A stretch of DNA of 64,000 bases from the NCBI RefSeq assembly GCF_000420085.1, contig NZ_ATUG01000001.1, forward strand, positions 1,821,223 to 1,885,222. The letters are read 5' to 3'. This document shows, in pieces, positions 41,746-50,175 of this stretch (positions within the stretch are counted from its first letter, which is position 1; each line of letters begins with the position of its first letter). The position numbers were made by a program, and so were the translations under genes. The stretch comes from Desulfospira joergensenii DSM 10085. Lineage in GTDB: Bacteria; Desulfobacterota; Desulfobacteria; Desulfobacterales; Desulfobacteraceae. Below the pieces are notes generated by a model that saw only the letters and a list, made by a program, of their open reading frames with translations, did no database searches and was not told the DNA's origin.

Positions 41746-43341
41746 CTAATGCTTTAACAACCTTGTCTTTTCACTTATCTCAATGGTGTAGTACAGGGTC
41801 TGATAATTTTCAACATCATACCCCAAATCGACCCAGGGCTGATAACAGAGGGCAACCCGGTTCAGATAGAGCGGATAGACCGGAAGATCTTCAATGATCT
41901 TGTACTGGGCCTGTTCATAATAATGTTTTTTCTGTTCCAGGTCATTGGTATTTTGCGCCTTTTCCAGGAATTGGTCGATCCCGGAAGCAGCCTCTCCATA
42001 GTGGCTGAAGTTGGTAATGGCGGTTTTGGTACCGACAATGGACTTTTTCGCATAAAACTGGGTTAACAGGGTTTCTGCAATGGGCAGGCGGACACCGCCG
42101 TAAATGACAAGAGCGTTTTTATCCTGGCGGATCAGTTTATGGTAGGTTGAGTGGTCGACCACCTTGATATCATATTTTATACCGATCTGCCGCAGCTGCT
42201 CCTGGACGATCTTCATGGGGCGAAGGTAATTGTCCGACTCGGAGCAGAACTGGGAGCCCAGGTCAAATCCGTCTGCATAACCGGCTTCCGCCAAAAGGGC
42301 CTTGGCCTTTTCAAGGTCAAAGTCATAGGGTTCCATTCCTTTTTCAGTGTGCCCGAAATAGCCTGGGGGGATCGGGCTGATCTGGGGACCGCCGAGAACC
42401 GGGCCGATGATGTCCACAAAGGTATCCCTGTCAACGGCATAGGCGATTGCCTTTCTCACGCGGAGATCGTCCAGGGGCTTGCGGGTCATGTTCATGATCA
42501 GAAGCTGCTGCTGGGGCGGGTTGGGCGGGGCCAGTCGGATTCCTTTTTTAATGGTCGCTTCAGCCCACTCCCTTTTGCGCTTGCCGCGGCTGATATCTAC
42601 CTCCCCCTTTTCAATGGCCAGAAGACGGCTGCTGTTGTCCGGCATGAAAAGATAGTCTACGGACTTGAGAATAGGCGCGCCCCTGTAAAAGTCAGGGTTT
42701 CGTTTCAGGTAAACGCTTTGGCCCTTGTCATAGGCCTCAAACATGAAGGGGCCTGATCCGATGGGGCTGAATCCATATTCTTTTCCCATTTTTTCCGCGG
42801 CTTTTCTACATACGATTTGTCCACCATGGTAGGGAACCAGGCTCAGTCCGAAAAAGGGATTCGGTTTTTTTAAATGGAGTTTCAGATTGTACTTGTCAAC
42901 GATTTCGACCCGGTCCAGGTTGTCGTATTTTTTAGCCCAGGGGGAGGCCAGTTCAGGATCCTTAACCCTTTCAAAGGTATATTTCACATCCTCAGATGTG
43001 ACCTCTCCATATCCTCTATGCCACTTGACCCCCTTGCGGAGGGTAAACTTCCAGACCAGTCCATCCGGGCTTATATCGTATTTCTCAGCCAGGTCTCCCT
43101 GGATCAGCTCAATATCCACCTTGCCGTAGGGCATGCGAAGCAGTCCACTGAAGATTTCGCCCACAATGGATTTTTCCCCTGTAAGGGTTGAAAAGGCGGG
43201 ATCCAATGTTCGGATATCCCTGATGGGAAGCCCAAGTTTTAAATTCTGATTCTTCGCCTGTTCGACAGCCTGCCCCACGCCTGGCAGCAGAAAACCCGCA
43301 GCCAGGATCAAAAGCAATAAAATTCTGCTTGTCTTTTTCAT
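41746..43341 (-). CDS. ABC transporter solute-binding protein (SBP_bac_5, dipeptide/nickel type)
   Basis: A 531-residue secreted protein with signal peptide MKKTSRILLLLILAAGFLLPGVGQA. The family-5 pattern follows: LGLPIRDIRTLDPAFSTLTGEKSIVGEIFSGLLR, WKFTLRKGVKWHRGYGEVTSEDVKYTFERVKDP, YDFDLEKAKALLAEAGYADGF and the C-terminal PVYPLYLNR. Family 5 binds peptides, nickel complexes, opines and other polar compounds. It is the first gene of the operon and is read divergently from the LysR regulator. The operon enzymes suggest an N-substituted dicarboxylate ligand and not a true peptide; that is inference. Confidence 0.9.
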   Translation of the reverse strand: MKKTSRILLLLILAAGFLLPGVGQAVEQAKNQNLKLGLPIRDIRTLDPAFSTLTGEKSIVGEIFSGLLRMPYGKVDIELIQGDLAEKYDISPDGLVWKFTLRKGVKWHRGYGEVTSEDVKYTFERVKDPELASPWAKKYDNLDRVEIVDKYNLKLHLKKPNPFFGLSLVPYHGGQIVCRKAAEKMGKEYGFSPIGSGPFMFEAYDKGQSVYLKRNPDFYRGAPILKSVDYLFMPDNSSRLLAIEKGEVDISRGKRKREWAEATIKKGIRLAPPNPPQQQLLIMNMTRKPLDDLRVRKAIAYAVDRDTFVDIIGPVLGGPQISPIPPGYFGHTEKGMEPYDFDLEKAKALLAEAGYADGFDLGSQFCSESDNYLRPMKIVQEQLRQIGIKYDIKVVDHSTYHKLIRQDKNALVIYGGVRLPIAETLLTQFYAKKSIVGTKTAITNFSHYGEAASGIDQFLEKAQNTNDLEQKKHYYEQAQYKIIEDLPVYPLYLNRVALCYQPWVDLGYDVENYQTLYYTIEISEKTRLLKH

Positions 43342-43462
43342 TTTTTTCCCTCCTCCTTTGGATGTAAAAGATTTTGAGTTTCCGCGGCCGGTTCCGATGG
43401 AAACTTGTTCTCATCATTATAGCCTCCTATAGCACAGCCCTTCAGTAAAATTAAAACTAATA

Positions 43463-43485
43463 TTTTTAATAAACTTTATTAAAAA
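43463..43485. promoter_or_regulatory. 23-bp palindrome in the LysR/ABC operon divergent gap
   Basis: TTTTTAATAAA, a central C, and TTTATTAAAAA form a perfect 23-bp palindrome about 50 bp upstream of the LysR start. LysR-type regulators bind interrupted dyads (T-N11-A) in such divergent gaps, so this is a candidate operator. The AT-richness means a chance palindrome cannot be fully excluded. Confidence 0.5.
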
Positions 43486-43534
43486 ATGTGATAATAACTA
43501 GGACCTTCTTGTAACAAACTTAATGGAGACGGGA

Positions 43535-44437
43535 ATGGACCTTGATAAGTTAAAATCATTTATTGCCGTTGCAGAACTCAACAGCTTCACGGCGGCCTCA
43601 AAGTCCGTGAATTTGACACAGTCGGCTGTAAGCCAGCAGTTAAGGGAACTTGAAAGGGAAACCGGTTTTCCCCTTTTGGACCGCAGCCGGCGCCCTGTCA
43701 GCCTGACCAAGGAAGGCGCCAACCTGCTGAAATCTGCCAGGACCATGATCAGCATTTGGGAAGATTTCAAGGAGCAGCATCGAAAAAAGGAGATTTCTGG
43801 AGAATTGCTGGTGGGATATATCAGGAGCGCAGTCAACAGCATCTTTGCCCAGGCCATCCGTCACTTGAGGGAGAAATATCCCCAGATGAACATTAAACTG
43901 GTCAATACAGGAGGCGTATCCAAACACCTGGCCCAAATGGTGGGGGACGGGGAAATTGACGTCAGCCTTGGTGTCGGTCCTTTACAAATGCCAAAAGGTG
44001 TTCTCTGGCGGCCCATCTCCCTGGAACGGTATTACGTTATTGCCCCTCCGGAATATACCGGGGGTACAGATGAAGAGCTTCTTCTTGAAGGCCCGTATTT
44101 ACGGTTCAAACCATTCAAGCTCCAGGAAACCATAATTGATAAAGCTATGAAAAGACGGGGACTTCAACTGCCCGCGTTCATGGAACTGGACGCCTATGAC
44201 AGCATTATCATGATGGTCAACCATAACCTGGGGGTGGGAATCGTTCCGGAGCCGTATATTGACACCCGTGTCTTATATGAGTTCCGTTGCCATCCTTTTT
44301 GCACCCCTCAACTGACGCGGGAAAGCGGATTGATGGTCCGGTATGATAATGAAAACATGCACCTTGCAACCCTGCTCTGGGAAACCTTGCAATTGCTGTA
44401 CAATAAAAAAAAATCGGAATTCAAGACTTCCAGGTAA
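43535..44437 (+). CDS. LysR-family transcriptional regulator
   Basis: A 300-residue protein with the LysR N-terminal HTH (MDLDKLKSFIAVAELNSFTAASKSVNLTQSAVSQQLRELERETGFPLLDRSRRPVSLTKEG) and a substrate-binding domain (GELLVGYIRSAVNSIFAQAIRHLREKYPQMNIKLVNTGG). The ATG at 43535 with GGAGACGGG upstream is preferred to an ATG four codons earlier. It is divergent from the 11-gene transport/catabolic operon and is its likely activator, with a pathway compound as inducer. Confidence 0.9.
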   Translation: MDLDKLKSFIAVAELNSFTAASKSVNLTQSAVSQQLRELERETGFPLLDRSRRPVSLTKEGANLLKSARTMISIWEDFKEQHRKKEISGELLVGYIRSAVNSIFAQAIRHLREKYPQMNIKLVNTGGVSKHLAQMVGDGEIDVSLGVGPLQMPKGVLWRPISLERYYVIAPPEYTGGTDEELLLEGPYLRFKPFKLQETIIDKAMKRRGLQLPAFMELDAYDSIIMMVNHNLGVGIVPEPYIDTRVLYEFRCHPFCTPQLTRESGLMVRYDNENMHLATLLWETLQLLYNKKKSEFKTSR

Positions 44438-45009
44438 AAACGGGTTTGAGATCAAACCTTTGGCCCGTCATTCAACAGGGTATGAGGCTGCTTTCGATTC
44501 TATGCCTGATAAAAGCAAAGATGCGGCTGCCGGCGAACAGGGAATCCTCAATTCCCTGGGGCGGGACTGTATTCATGTCTCCGTGAACTTCAAACAGCCC
44601 CCACTATCCGATTTTATGGAATTCTCCATGACTCTGGAAAAGGAATCGGGGAAGAACTCACCTACCGACTCAGTGCCCTCTATGGCGCCGTTCAATCCGC
44701 ATGGGATCTGGACCGATCTCAGGAAGAAACCCCGGTGGCAGAAGGACTAAAGCGCCAACCCCTACAATCCGAAGTAAGGCAAGGGCTGATGAACTGTCCG
44801 GAAAAGGCCAGCCGAGCGGCAATAGGAGGGCATCTCCCAAAGTGCAGAAGAGATCCTCTATTTTTTTCGATCCATCCCGTGCGAACAGAGGATTCGCCCC
44901 TCCCGTCAAGTGGGCTTGAAAGGCGGTGCTCAAATAAAACCAGGAAAGGAAATGGCAAAACAGGAAAAAGTATGGTATTAGGAGTCCTTTTTTTGATCAG
45001 GTTAGGATC
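44438..45009. other. Gap with possible frameshifted relic
   Basis: A frame starting MPDKSKDAAAGEQGILNSLGRD at 44502 continues to SMTLEKE; in the next frame, ELTYRLSALYGAVQSAWDLDRSQEETPVAEGLKRQ follows. Together they look like one protein broken by a frameshift near 44645, but I recognise no family. No RNA gene or clear terminator was seen. Confidence 0.3.
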
Positions 45010-46227
45010 ATGGCATCGAAATTATCCAATTCCCCGTCTCCTGTCTTGTGGAAGAAGACATTGTGGATCATGTTTTTCTCTCAATTGACCAATATGATCG
45101 GTTTTTCAAGTATTTTCCCCTTTCTGCCCTTTTATATTGAATCTATCGGAAAGGTATCCTCCCTTAAAATGGAGTTTCTCGTGGGGCTTGTATTTTCCGT
45201 TCCGGCCTTTACCATGATGATCATCTCTCCGGTGTGGGGGACGCTCTCGGACCGGTACGGCAGAAAACCCATGGTGGTGAGGGCCACCTTTGGGGGCTCC
45301 CTTATTCTGACCCTCATGGCCTTTGCCAGGTCTGCCGAGGAACTGGTCCTTCTCAGGGCGGTCCAGGGGCTTGTCACCGGTACGGTGGGTGCAGCCAATG
45401 CCCTGGTTGCCGCCTCTGTTCCTAAAAAAAAGATCGGCTATGCCATGGGGGTCCTCCAGATGGGCACCGGCCTGGGGCTTGCCGTAGGCCCTCTCATCGG
45501 CGGGGTGGTGGCAGATCTGTTCGGGTACAGATCCGCCTTTTATATCACCGGGGCCATGCTCCTTATCTCGGGCATACTGGTCCTTTACGGGGTCAATGAA
45601 AATTTTGCCCTCTCCAACAAAAAAGCCCCGATCAATTTCATCTCCGACTGGCGCCATGTGCTCAATGAGAAAGGGGTGGTCACAATCTTCTTTTTTAGAT
45701 TTTCAAATCAATTGGGCCGGATGCTCTTTCTACCCATACTTCCCCTTTTCGTTAAGACGCTTATCGGCCCGGGCACTGCGGTCAACAGCTTTACCGGCCT
45801 TGTGGTCGGGGTGACCTCCGCCACCATGACAGCCAGCACCATATATCTGGGGAGGCTGGGAGACCGGATCGGTTATCGGAAAATAGTCATCTTCACCTCC
45901 CTTTTCTGCTGCATCACACTGGCCTTTCAGGGCTTTGTCTCAACAGGATGGCAGCTTTTAACGCTCCAGGCGCTTTTCGGGCTGGGATTCGGGGGCCTTG
46001 TCCCCGGGATCAGCGCCCTGCTTTCGGCCCACACCGGCCGAGGGGAGGAAGGGGCAGTATACGGGCTGGACAACTCCATCTCCTCGGCTGCCAGGACCCT
46101 TTCCCCCCTCCTGGGTGCCGGGCTTGCCGTCTGGTTCGGTCTCCGAAGCGTGTTTGCATCTGCCGCCCTGCTCTATCTCATTCTGGCCCTTATGGCCGTT
46201 AAAAAACTGCCCCGGGCCGATGCCTGA
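45010..46227 (+). CDS. MFS transporter, drug-efflux type
   Basis: A 405-residue protein with 12 predicted membrane segments. It has the MFS motif A GTLSDRYGRKPMVV between helices 2 and 3, LLRAVQGLVTGTVGAANALVAA, the motif-C-like GLGLAVGPLIGGVVADLFGYRSAF, and a repeat of motif A in the second half (LGRLGDRIGYRKIVIF). The pattern fits 12-TM proton-driven exporters of the MdtG/multidrug type. The substrate is unknown. No regulator is adjacent. TAGGATC precedes the ATG only weakly. Confidence 0.85.
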   Translation: MASKLSNSPSPVLWKKTLWIMFFSQLTNMIGFSSIFPFLPFYIESIGKVSSLKMEFLVGLVFSVPAFTMMIISPVWGTLSDRYGRKPMVVRATFGGSLILTLMAFARSAEELVLLRAVQGLVTGTVGAANALVAASVPKKKIGYAMGVLQMGTGLGLAVGPLIGGVVADLFGYRSAFYITGAMLLISGILVLYGVNENFALSNKKAPINFISDWRHVLNEKGVVTIFFFRFSNQLGRMLFLPILPLFVKTLIGPGTAVNSFTGLVVGVTSATMTASTIYLGRLGDRIGYRKIVIFTSLFCCITLAFQGFVSTGWQLLTLQALFGLGFGGLVPGISALLSAHTGRGEEGAVYGLDNSISSAARTLSPLLGAGLAVWFGLRSVFASAALLYLILALMAVKKLPRADA

Positions 46228-46245
46228 CGGTAAACCGACCTGAAT

Positions 46246-46338
46246 GCCTTGAACCTGTCAACTCCTGTATGGAAAGATGGAAAAATCCTCTTTGTAAAAG
46301 CCAAGGATACACTTCAAAAACTGAGCGTATCTTCCTAA
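46246..46338 (+). pseudogene. Relic of the small zeta-associated protein
   Basis: The frame reads ALNLSTPVWKDGKILFVKAKDTLQKLSVSS and a stop. Over 29 residues it closely matches the C-terminal half of the 55-residue protein at 2549-2716 (LDLSIPVWKDGKIILLKAKDKLQKL). The N-terminal half and the zeta gene itself are absent. It lies 19 bp after the MFS gene. Confidence 0.75.
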
Positions 46339-46418
46339 AATCATACCGCCGAAAGCATTATTCTAAAAAATTGAGGGCGTCTTCCTTCGGGCTGCAGGAG
46401 GCCCCAGGAAAAGGTTTC

Positions 46419-46458
46419 CCCACCCAAAGAAAATCATGGATGATTTTCTTTGGGTGGG
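46419..46458. repeat. Perfect 19-bp hairpin with GAAAATCAT core
   Basis: CCCACCCAAAGAAAATCAT, loop GG, then the exact reverse complement. The core GAAAATCAT-NN-ATGATTTTC recurs in an imperfect hairpin at 54432-54460, so this may be a dispersed palindromic repeat. The location is the gap between the MFS gene and the ArsR gene. Confidence 0.7.
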
Positions 46459-46528
46459 AGTAAAATTTTGCCCCTCCCGGGGTCAATGGAACTTGTGTCT
46501 TGAGAACCGAATTTTTTCAAATCCCGCC

Positions 46529-46576
46529 TTGACAAAGGGATATATTAGATTATTCTAAATTAGAAAAGACTAATAT
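46529..46576 (+). promoter_or_regulatory. Promoter with ArsR-type operator for the YeeE operon
   Basis: TTGACA (46529-46534) and TATTCT (46551-46556) are 16 bp apart. An imperfect inverted repeat ATATTAGATTATTCTAA / TTAGAAAAGACTAATAT (46542-46576) covers the -10 and start region. AT-rich dyads of this kind are bound by BigR-type repressors in front of their own genes. Autoregulation by the gene at 46595 is therefore likely but inferred. Confidence 0.6.
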
Positions 46577-46594
46577 AAAAACCGGAAAGAATTT

Positions 46595-46912
46595 ATGGAA
46601 CAGATTGATCCACAAAAACTGGAACAAAACGCGGAAAAGGCCTCACAACTGCTCAAAAGCATGAGCCATCCCAGCCGCCTGATGGTGCTGTGCCACCTCA
46701 TGAGGGGGGAGTGCCCGGTCAGTGTACTCAATCAGGCCATCCCCCTGAGCCAGTCGGCCCTGTCCCAGCATCTGGCCGGCCTGCGCCGGGCAGGTCTTGT
46801 GGAGACCCGGCGGGAAGGCCAGGTGATCCATTACCGCCTCAAAAGCCGGGCCGCATCCGGAATCCTTGAGGCCCTTTACCGCATCTACTGCACCACCAAA
46901 AACGAGGAGTAA
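46595..46912 (+). CDS. ArsR-family repressor, BigR/SqrR-like persulfide sensor
   Basis: A 105-residue winged-helix protein: LLKSMSHPSRLMVLCHLMRGECPVSVLN, then the recognition helix LSQSALSQHLAGLRRAGLVETRREGQVIHYRL. Cys33 in RLMVLCHL and a Cys near residue 100 in LEALYRIYC correspond to the cysteine pair that forms a disulfide or tetrasulfide in BigR/SqrR sensors of reactive sulfur; a further Cys40 is present. Classic metal-binding motifs of ArsR/SmtB are absent. It starts an operon with two YeeE/YedE transporters (5-bp gap), which fits control by sulfane sulfur. The ligand is inferred. Confidence 0.82.
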   Translation: MEQIDPQKLEQNAEKASQLLKSMSHPSRLMVLCHLMRGECPVSVLNQAIPLSQSALSQHLAGLRRAGLVETRREGQVIHYRLKSRAASGILEALYRIYCTTKNEE

Positions 46913-46917
46913 GAATT

Positions 46918-47484
46918 ATGAACGGACAATTAAACTGGTTTAAAGGAGGTCTCTTACTGGGGGCAGCCTTTCTTCTGGCCGTGGCTTTTGTAAAGCCCAT
47001 CGGGGTATCCACCCAGTTTGTCATCGCCGACGGCATGGTCTGGAACCTGGTCTCAGACAAGGTGATCCAAAAAGAACCTGAAAGCAAATCAGGCTATGCA
47101 AGCCCCAACGCCTATCTGAATAAGAGCGGGGGAAAATATGCCAAAAACGTGGCCAACCCGGTCAACTACAGTTTTATCTTTGTGATCGCCATGGTCGCGG
47201 GAGCCTTTTTGTCCTCCCGCCTGGGGGGGCCCAAGCCCACAGGCCCGGACCGGAGAGCCCCGGAAGTCTGGCGGCAGCGCTTTGGGGAGAGTCCCCTGCT
47301 GCGGTACGCAACGGTCTTTTTTGCCGGGGTGCTCGTCCTTTTCGGCGCCCGCCTGGCCGGCGGCTGCACCAGCGGCCACATGATGAGCGGGATGATGCAG
47401 ACTTCCCTGAGCGGGTATCTGTTCGCCGCCGGAGCTTTTGCCGCAGCGGTTCCCGCTGCCGTACTGGTCTACAAGAGAAAATAG
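46918..47484 (+). CDS. YeeE/YedE-family sulfur-compound transporter, first subunit
   Basis: A 188-residue membrane protein with YeeE/YedE (DUF395) features. An N-terminal helix and loop lead to ANPVNYSFIFVIAMVAGAFLSSR, and then the hallmark LFGARLAGGCTSGHMMSGMMQ carries the conserved Cys. In TsuA-type proteins such Cys residues relay thiosulfate; PmpA/PmpB halves are regulated by BigR-type repressors. GAGGAG in the end of the arsR gene serves as ribosome site. It forms a pair with the next gene, together equivalent to a full-length transporter. Confidence 0.88.
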   Translation: MNGQLNWFKGGLLLGAAFLLAVAFVKPIGVSTQFVIADGMVWNLVSDKVIQKEPESKSGYASPNAYLNKSGGKYAKNVANPVNYSFIFVIAMVAGAFLSSRLGGPKPTGPDRRAPEVWRQRFGESPLLRYATVFFAGVLVLFGARLAGGCTSGHMMSGMMQTSLSGYLFAAGAFAAAVPAAVLVYKRK

Positions 47485-47494
47485 GAGGTGTTTC

Positions 47495-48049
47495 ATGACC
47501 ATCGTTCTTGCCATCATACTTGGAATTTTCTTCGGCTTTGCCCTGCAGCGGGTCGGGGCCACCAATCCCCAGAATATCATCAACATGCTGCGTCTGAAGG
47601 ACCTGCACCTGATGAAGGCGATTTTCTTCGCCATCGGCCTCAGCAGCACCCTTTTATTCCTGCTCATGACCATGGGCCTCATTGACGCCGGCCACCTCTC
47701 CGTAAAGAGCAGCTACATCGGAGTGATTGTGGGCGGGGCCATCCTGGGCCTGGGCTTTGCCCTGGCCGGCTACTGCCCGGGAACCGGCCTGACTGCCCTG
47801 GCAGACGGGAGGAAGGACGCCCTGTTCTTTGTGGGCGGCGGCCTGCTGGGTGCCCTGATCTACACCCTGGTCTACGGCTCCATCCAAGGAACCTGGCTCT
47901 TTGACAAAATCGCCGGAGGCAAGGTCATGCTGGCCACGGGATCAGACAAATTCCAGGCCCTGCTGCCCATGATACCGGGGGCTTTCCTGGCTGCGGGTAT
48001 CGGGATTCTTTTCATGCTCATTGCCTGGAAACTGCCTGACAAGACCTGA
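47495..48049 (+). CDS. YeeE/YedE-family sulfur-compound transporter, second subunit
   Basis: A 184-residue membrane protein. GIFFGFALQRVGATNPQNIINMLRLKDLHLMK is the conserved N-terminal block and GLGFALAGYCPGTGLTALADGRKDALFFVGGGLLGAL the second, with the conserved Cys in GYCPGT. It complements the first subunit. The ATG at 47495 follows AGGAGG; an upstream in-frame start would overlap the previous gene. A strong terminator follows at 48067-48097, closing the three-gene operon. Confidence 0.88.
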   Translation: MTIVLAIILGIFFGFALQRVGATNPQNIINMLRLKDLHLMKAIFFAIGLSSTLLFLLMTMGLIDAGHLSVKSSYIGVIVGGAILGLGFALAGYCPGTGLTALADGRKDALFFVGGGLLGALIYTLVYGSIQGTWLFDKIAGGKVMLATGSDKFQALLPMIPGAFLAAGIGILFMLIAWKLPDKT

Positions 48050-48066
48050 TTCCAGATTGTTCACCC

Positions 48067-48097
48067 AAAGGCCCTGCTCCCGGCGGGGCCTTTTTTC
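48067..48097 (+). terminator. Terminator of the arsR-yeeE-yeeE operon
   Basis: AAGGCCCTGC, loop TCCCG, GCGGGGCCTT, then TTTT. The GC-rich stem with a T-run lies 18 bp after the stop. Confidence 0.88.
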
Positions 48098-48137
48098 ACC
48101 CATTTAAACCCGAAGGAATTAACGGGAAAGAATAAAA

Positions 48138-49001
48138 ATGAAACTCAGAAAAATAACATCCTTGACGGCAGGCCTCGCCTTTCTCGTGATGGTTCTCACC
48201 AGCATCGTTCTCTACATCGTTCCCCAGGGAAGGATCGCTTACTGGGCTGACTGGCGGCTCTGGGGCCTGAGCAAAGAGCAATGGGGCAATATCCACATCA
48301 ATACGGGAATCCTGTTTTTACTGGCCCTGGGACTCCACATCTATTACAACTGGACTCCCATCATGAACTACCTTAAAAACAGATCAAAAGACCTGAAGAT
48401 CTTTACCCGGGAGTTCAATGGTGCCCTGGCCCTGACCCTGGTCTGCGTCCTGGGAACATATTTTGAAATCCCTCCCTTTTCAAGCATCCTGACCGTGAGC
48501 GAATCCATTAAAGACCGGGCCGCTGAAAAATACGGAGAACCGCCCTACGGTCATGCTGAATTGTCCTCATTAAAAACCTTTGCCCGGAAAACGGGACTCG
48601 ACCTGGACCAGAGTCTGGCGCAGATCAGGGAGGCCGGATTTGCCGTTGAGGATACAGGCCAGACCCTGGCCGACATCGCTGAAAAGAACCATGTACCTCC
48701 CCAGCAGATCTATCTGACCATGAAGCCCAAGGCCGGAGAATCAGAGACCCGGATTATCCCGGCCGGAAAGGCGGTTAAACTTCCCGGGGATCCCCCTCCC
48801 GGAACCGGGAACATGACCCTGGCCGATCTGAGCGCCCAATTCAACCTGAACATCAAAACCCTGATCCGGGACCTGTCCAAAGCCGGAATCCAGGCCGGGG
48901 AAAGCCTGACCCTTAAAAAAATCGCCGAAAACAACCAGACCGGCCCCATGGACATTTATGAGCAGATCAAAGCCGCCGGGCAGAATCAAGTGACGGAATA
49001 G
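48138..49001 (+). CDS. DUF4405 membrane protein with duplicated C-terminal domain
   Basis: A 287-residue protein. Residues 1-120 are a DUF4405-like membrane part (LTAGLAFLVMVLTSIVLYIVPQGR, WGNIHINTGILFLLALGLHIYYNW) with His residues that could bind haem. The soluble C-terminal part contains two related helical units, each ending in a block of the type TLADIAEKNHVPPQQIYLTMK (about 175-195) and TLKKIAENNQTGPMDIYEQIK (about 258-278). DUF4405 proteins resemble cytochrome b-like subunits, but their role is not known. It follows the YeeE operon terminator and may be transcribed separately. Confidence 0.7.
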   Translation: MKLRKITSLTAGLAFLVMVLTSIVLYIVPQGRIAYWADWRLWGLSKEQWGNIHINTGILFLLALGLHIYYNWTPIMNYLKNRSKDLKIFTREFNGALALTLVCVLGTYFEIPPFSSILTVSESIKDRAAEKYGEPPYGHAELSSLKTFARKTGLDLDQSLAQIREAGFAVEDTGQTLADIAEKNHVPPQQIYLTMKPKAGESETRIIPAGKAVKLPGDPPPGTGNMTLADLSAQFNLNIKTLIRDLSKAGIQAGESLTLKKIAENNQTGPMDIYEQIKAAGQNQVTE

Positions 49002-49003
49002 CT

Positions 49004-49879
49004 CTATTCCAGATGGCGCAGCAGCCCTTCCTGGGCCACATTGGCCACCAGCATTCCGTCCCGGGTATAGATGGCGCCGATACTCAGTCCCCGGCCGCTG
49101 GAAGCACTGGGGCTGCGCATGACATGGAGCAGCCAGTCATCCATCCGAAAATCCCGGTGGAACCAGATGGCATGGTCCAGACTGGCCACCTGCATATCCG
49201 GGCTCCAGAAGGTCTTGCCGTGGGGGTAGAGGGCCGTTGTGACCAGTTGAAAATCCGAGGCATAGGCCAGCATGTAGCGGTGGATGGCTGCATCATCCGG
49301 GATCTTGTCAATGGCCCGGAACCAGATGTATTTTTCCGGGGGCTTGGGTTTGGGGTCAAAGGGATTGACCGGGTTCACCAGCCGGATCTCAATGGGCTTT
49401 TTGCACAGCAGTTTTTCACGGATTTTGGCCGGGATGTATTCGGACAGCCGCTTGACCATGTCCAGTTCCGATTCAAGGCCTTCCGGCCCCTGGATATCGG
49501 GCATGGGATCCTGGTGGGAAAAGCCCTCTTCCCCCTTGTGAAAGGAGGCGGACATGGAAAAGATGGCCCGCCCCTTCTGCACGGCCTTGACCCTGCGGGT
49601 GGCAAAGGACCGGCCGTCCCGGATGCGGTCCACCTCATAGACAATGGGGCGGGTGGCGTCGCCGGGCCGCATGAAATACCCGTGCAGACTGTGGGCGGCC
49701 ATCTCCTTGGACAGGGTGCGGGAAGCCGCAGACAGAGACTGCCCCAGCACCTGGCCTCCGAACACATTCCCGTAGCCCAGATCCTGACTCTGTCCCCTGT
49801 AAATATTCTCTTCTATCTTTTCCAGGCTCAACAGGCCCAGCAGTTCTTTTAATACATTTCCTTCCACACAGACATTCAT
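49004..49879 (-). CDS. tesB: Acyl-CoA thioesterase II (TesB)
   Basis: A 291-residue double-hotdog thioesterase. The first hotdog has GNVFGGQVLGQSLSAASRTL and HSLHGYFMRPGDATRPIVYEVDRIRDGRSFATRRVKA. The second has LAYASDFQLVTTALYPHG, SLDHAIWFHRDFRMDDWLLHVMRSPSASSGRGLSIGAIYTRDG, giving the Asp-Gln/Ser catalytic elements of TesB. It hydrolyses acyl-CoAs to free acids and CoA in the cytoplasm. It is convergent with DUF4405 (2-bp gap) and stands alone. Confidence 0.92.
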   Translation of the reverse strand: MNVCVEGNVLKELLGLLSLEKIEENIYRGQSQDLGYGNVFGGQVLGQSLSAASRTLSKEMAAHSLHGYFMRPGDATRPIVYEVDRIRDGRSFATRRVKAVQKGRAIFSMSASFHKGEEGFSHQDPMPDIQGPEGLESELDMVKRLSEYIPAKIREKLLCKKPIEIRLVNPVNPFDPKPKPPEKYIWFRAIDKIPDDAAIHRYMLAYASDFQLVTTALYPHGKTFWSPDMQVASLDHAIWFHRDFRMDDWLLHVMRSPSASSGRGLSIGAIYTRDGMLVANVAQEGLLRHLE

Positions 49880-50175
49880 GCCCTGTCCTTTCCATTGATT
49901 GATTCAGATCCGGTAAAGTGTAAACCAAGATGGAAGGAAAGGCAATCGGGCCGGAGGTTCGGGTCAGGTCAATCGCATGCAGATCTGCCGGCCGTTGACA
50001 GATCAAATCTTCAGCAACTGATTCCCTTTTAAAAGGCTTGCCGGACCGGTGCAAAGGCCGCAGGGACTTCAGAGGAGATATAAGGGGAATTTTGTACGGG
50101 CTCTTGACGGCTTGGAACGGCAAAAGGGTGGCCTGTTTGAGTGAAACGAGCTGCCACCCTTTCTTGGAATATTCA

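Noticed and set aside
49013..49852. 279-codon plus-strand frame opposite tesB
   Set aside because: The minus strand is a clear TesB thioesterase; the antisense frame has no family features.
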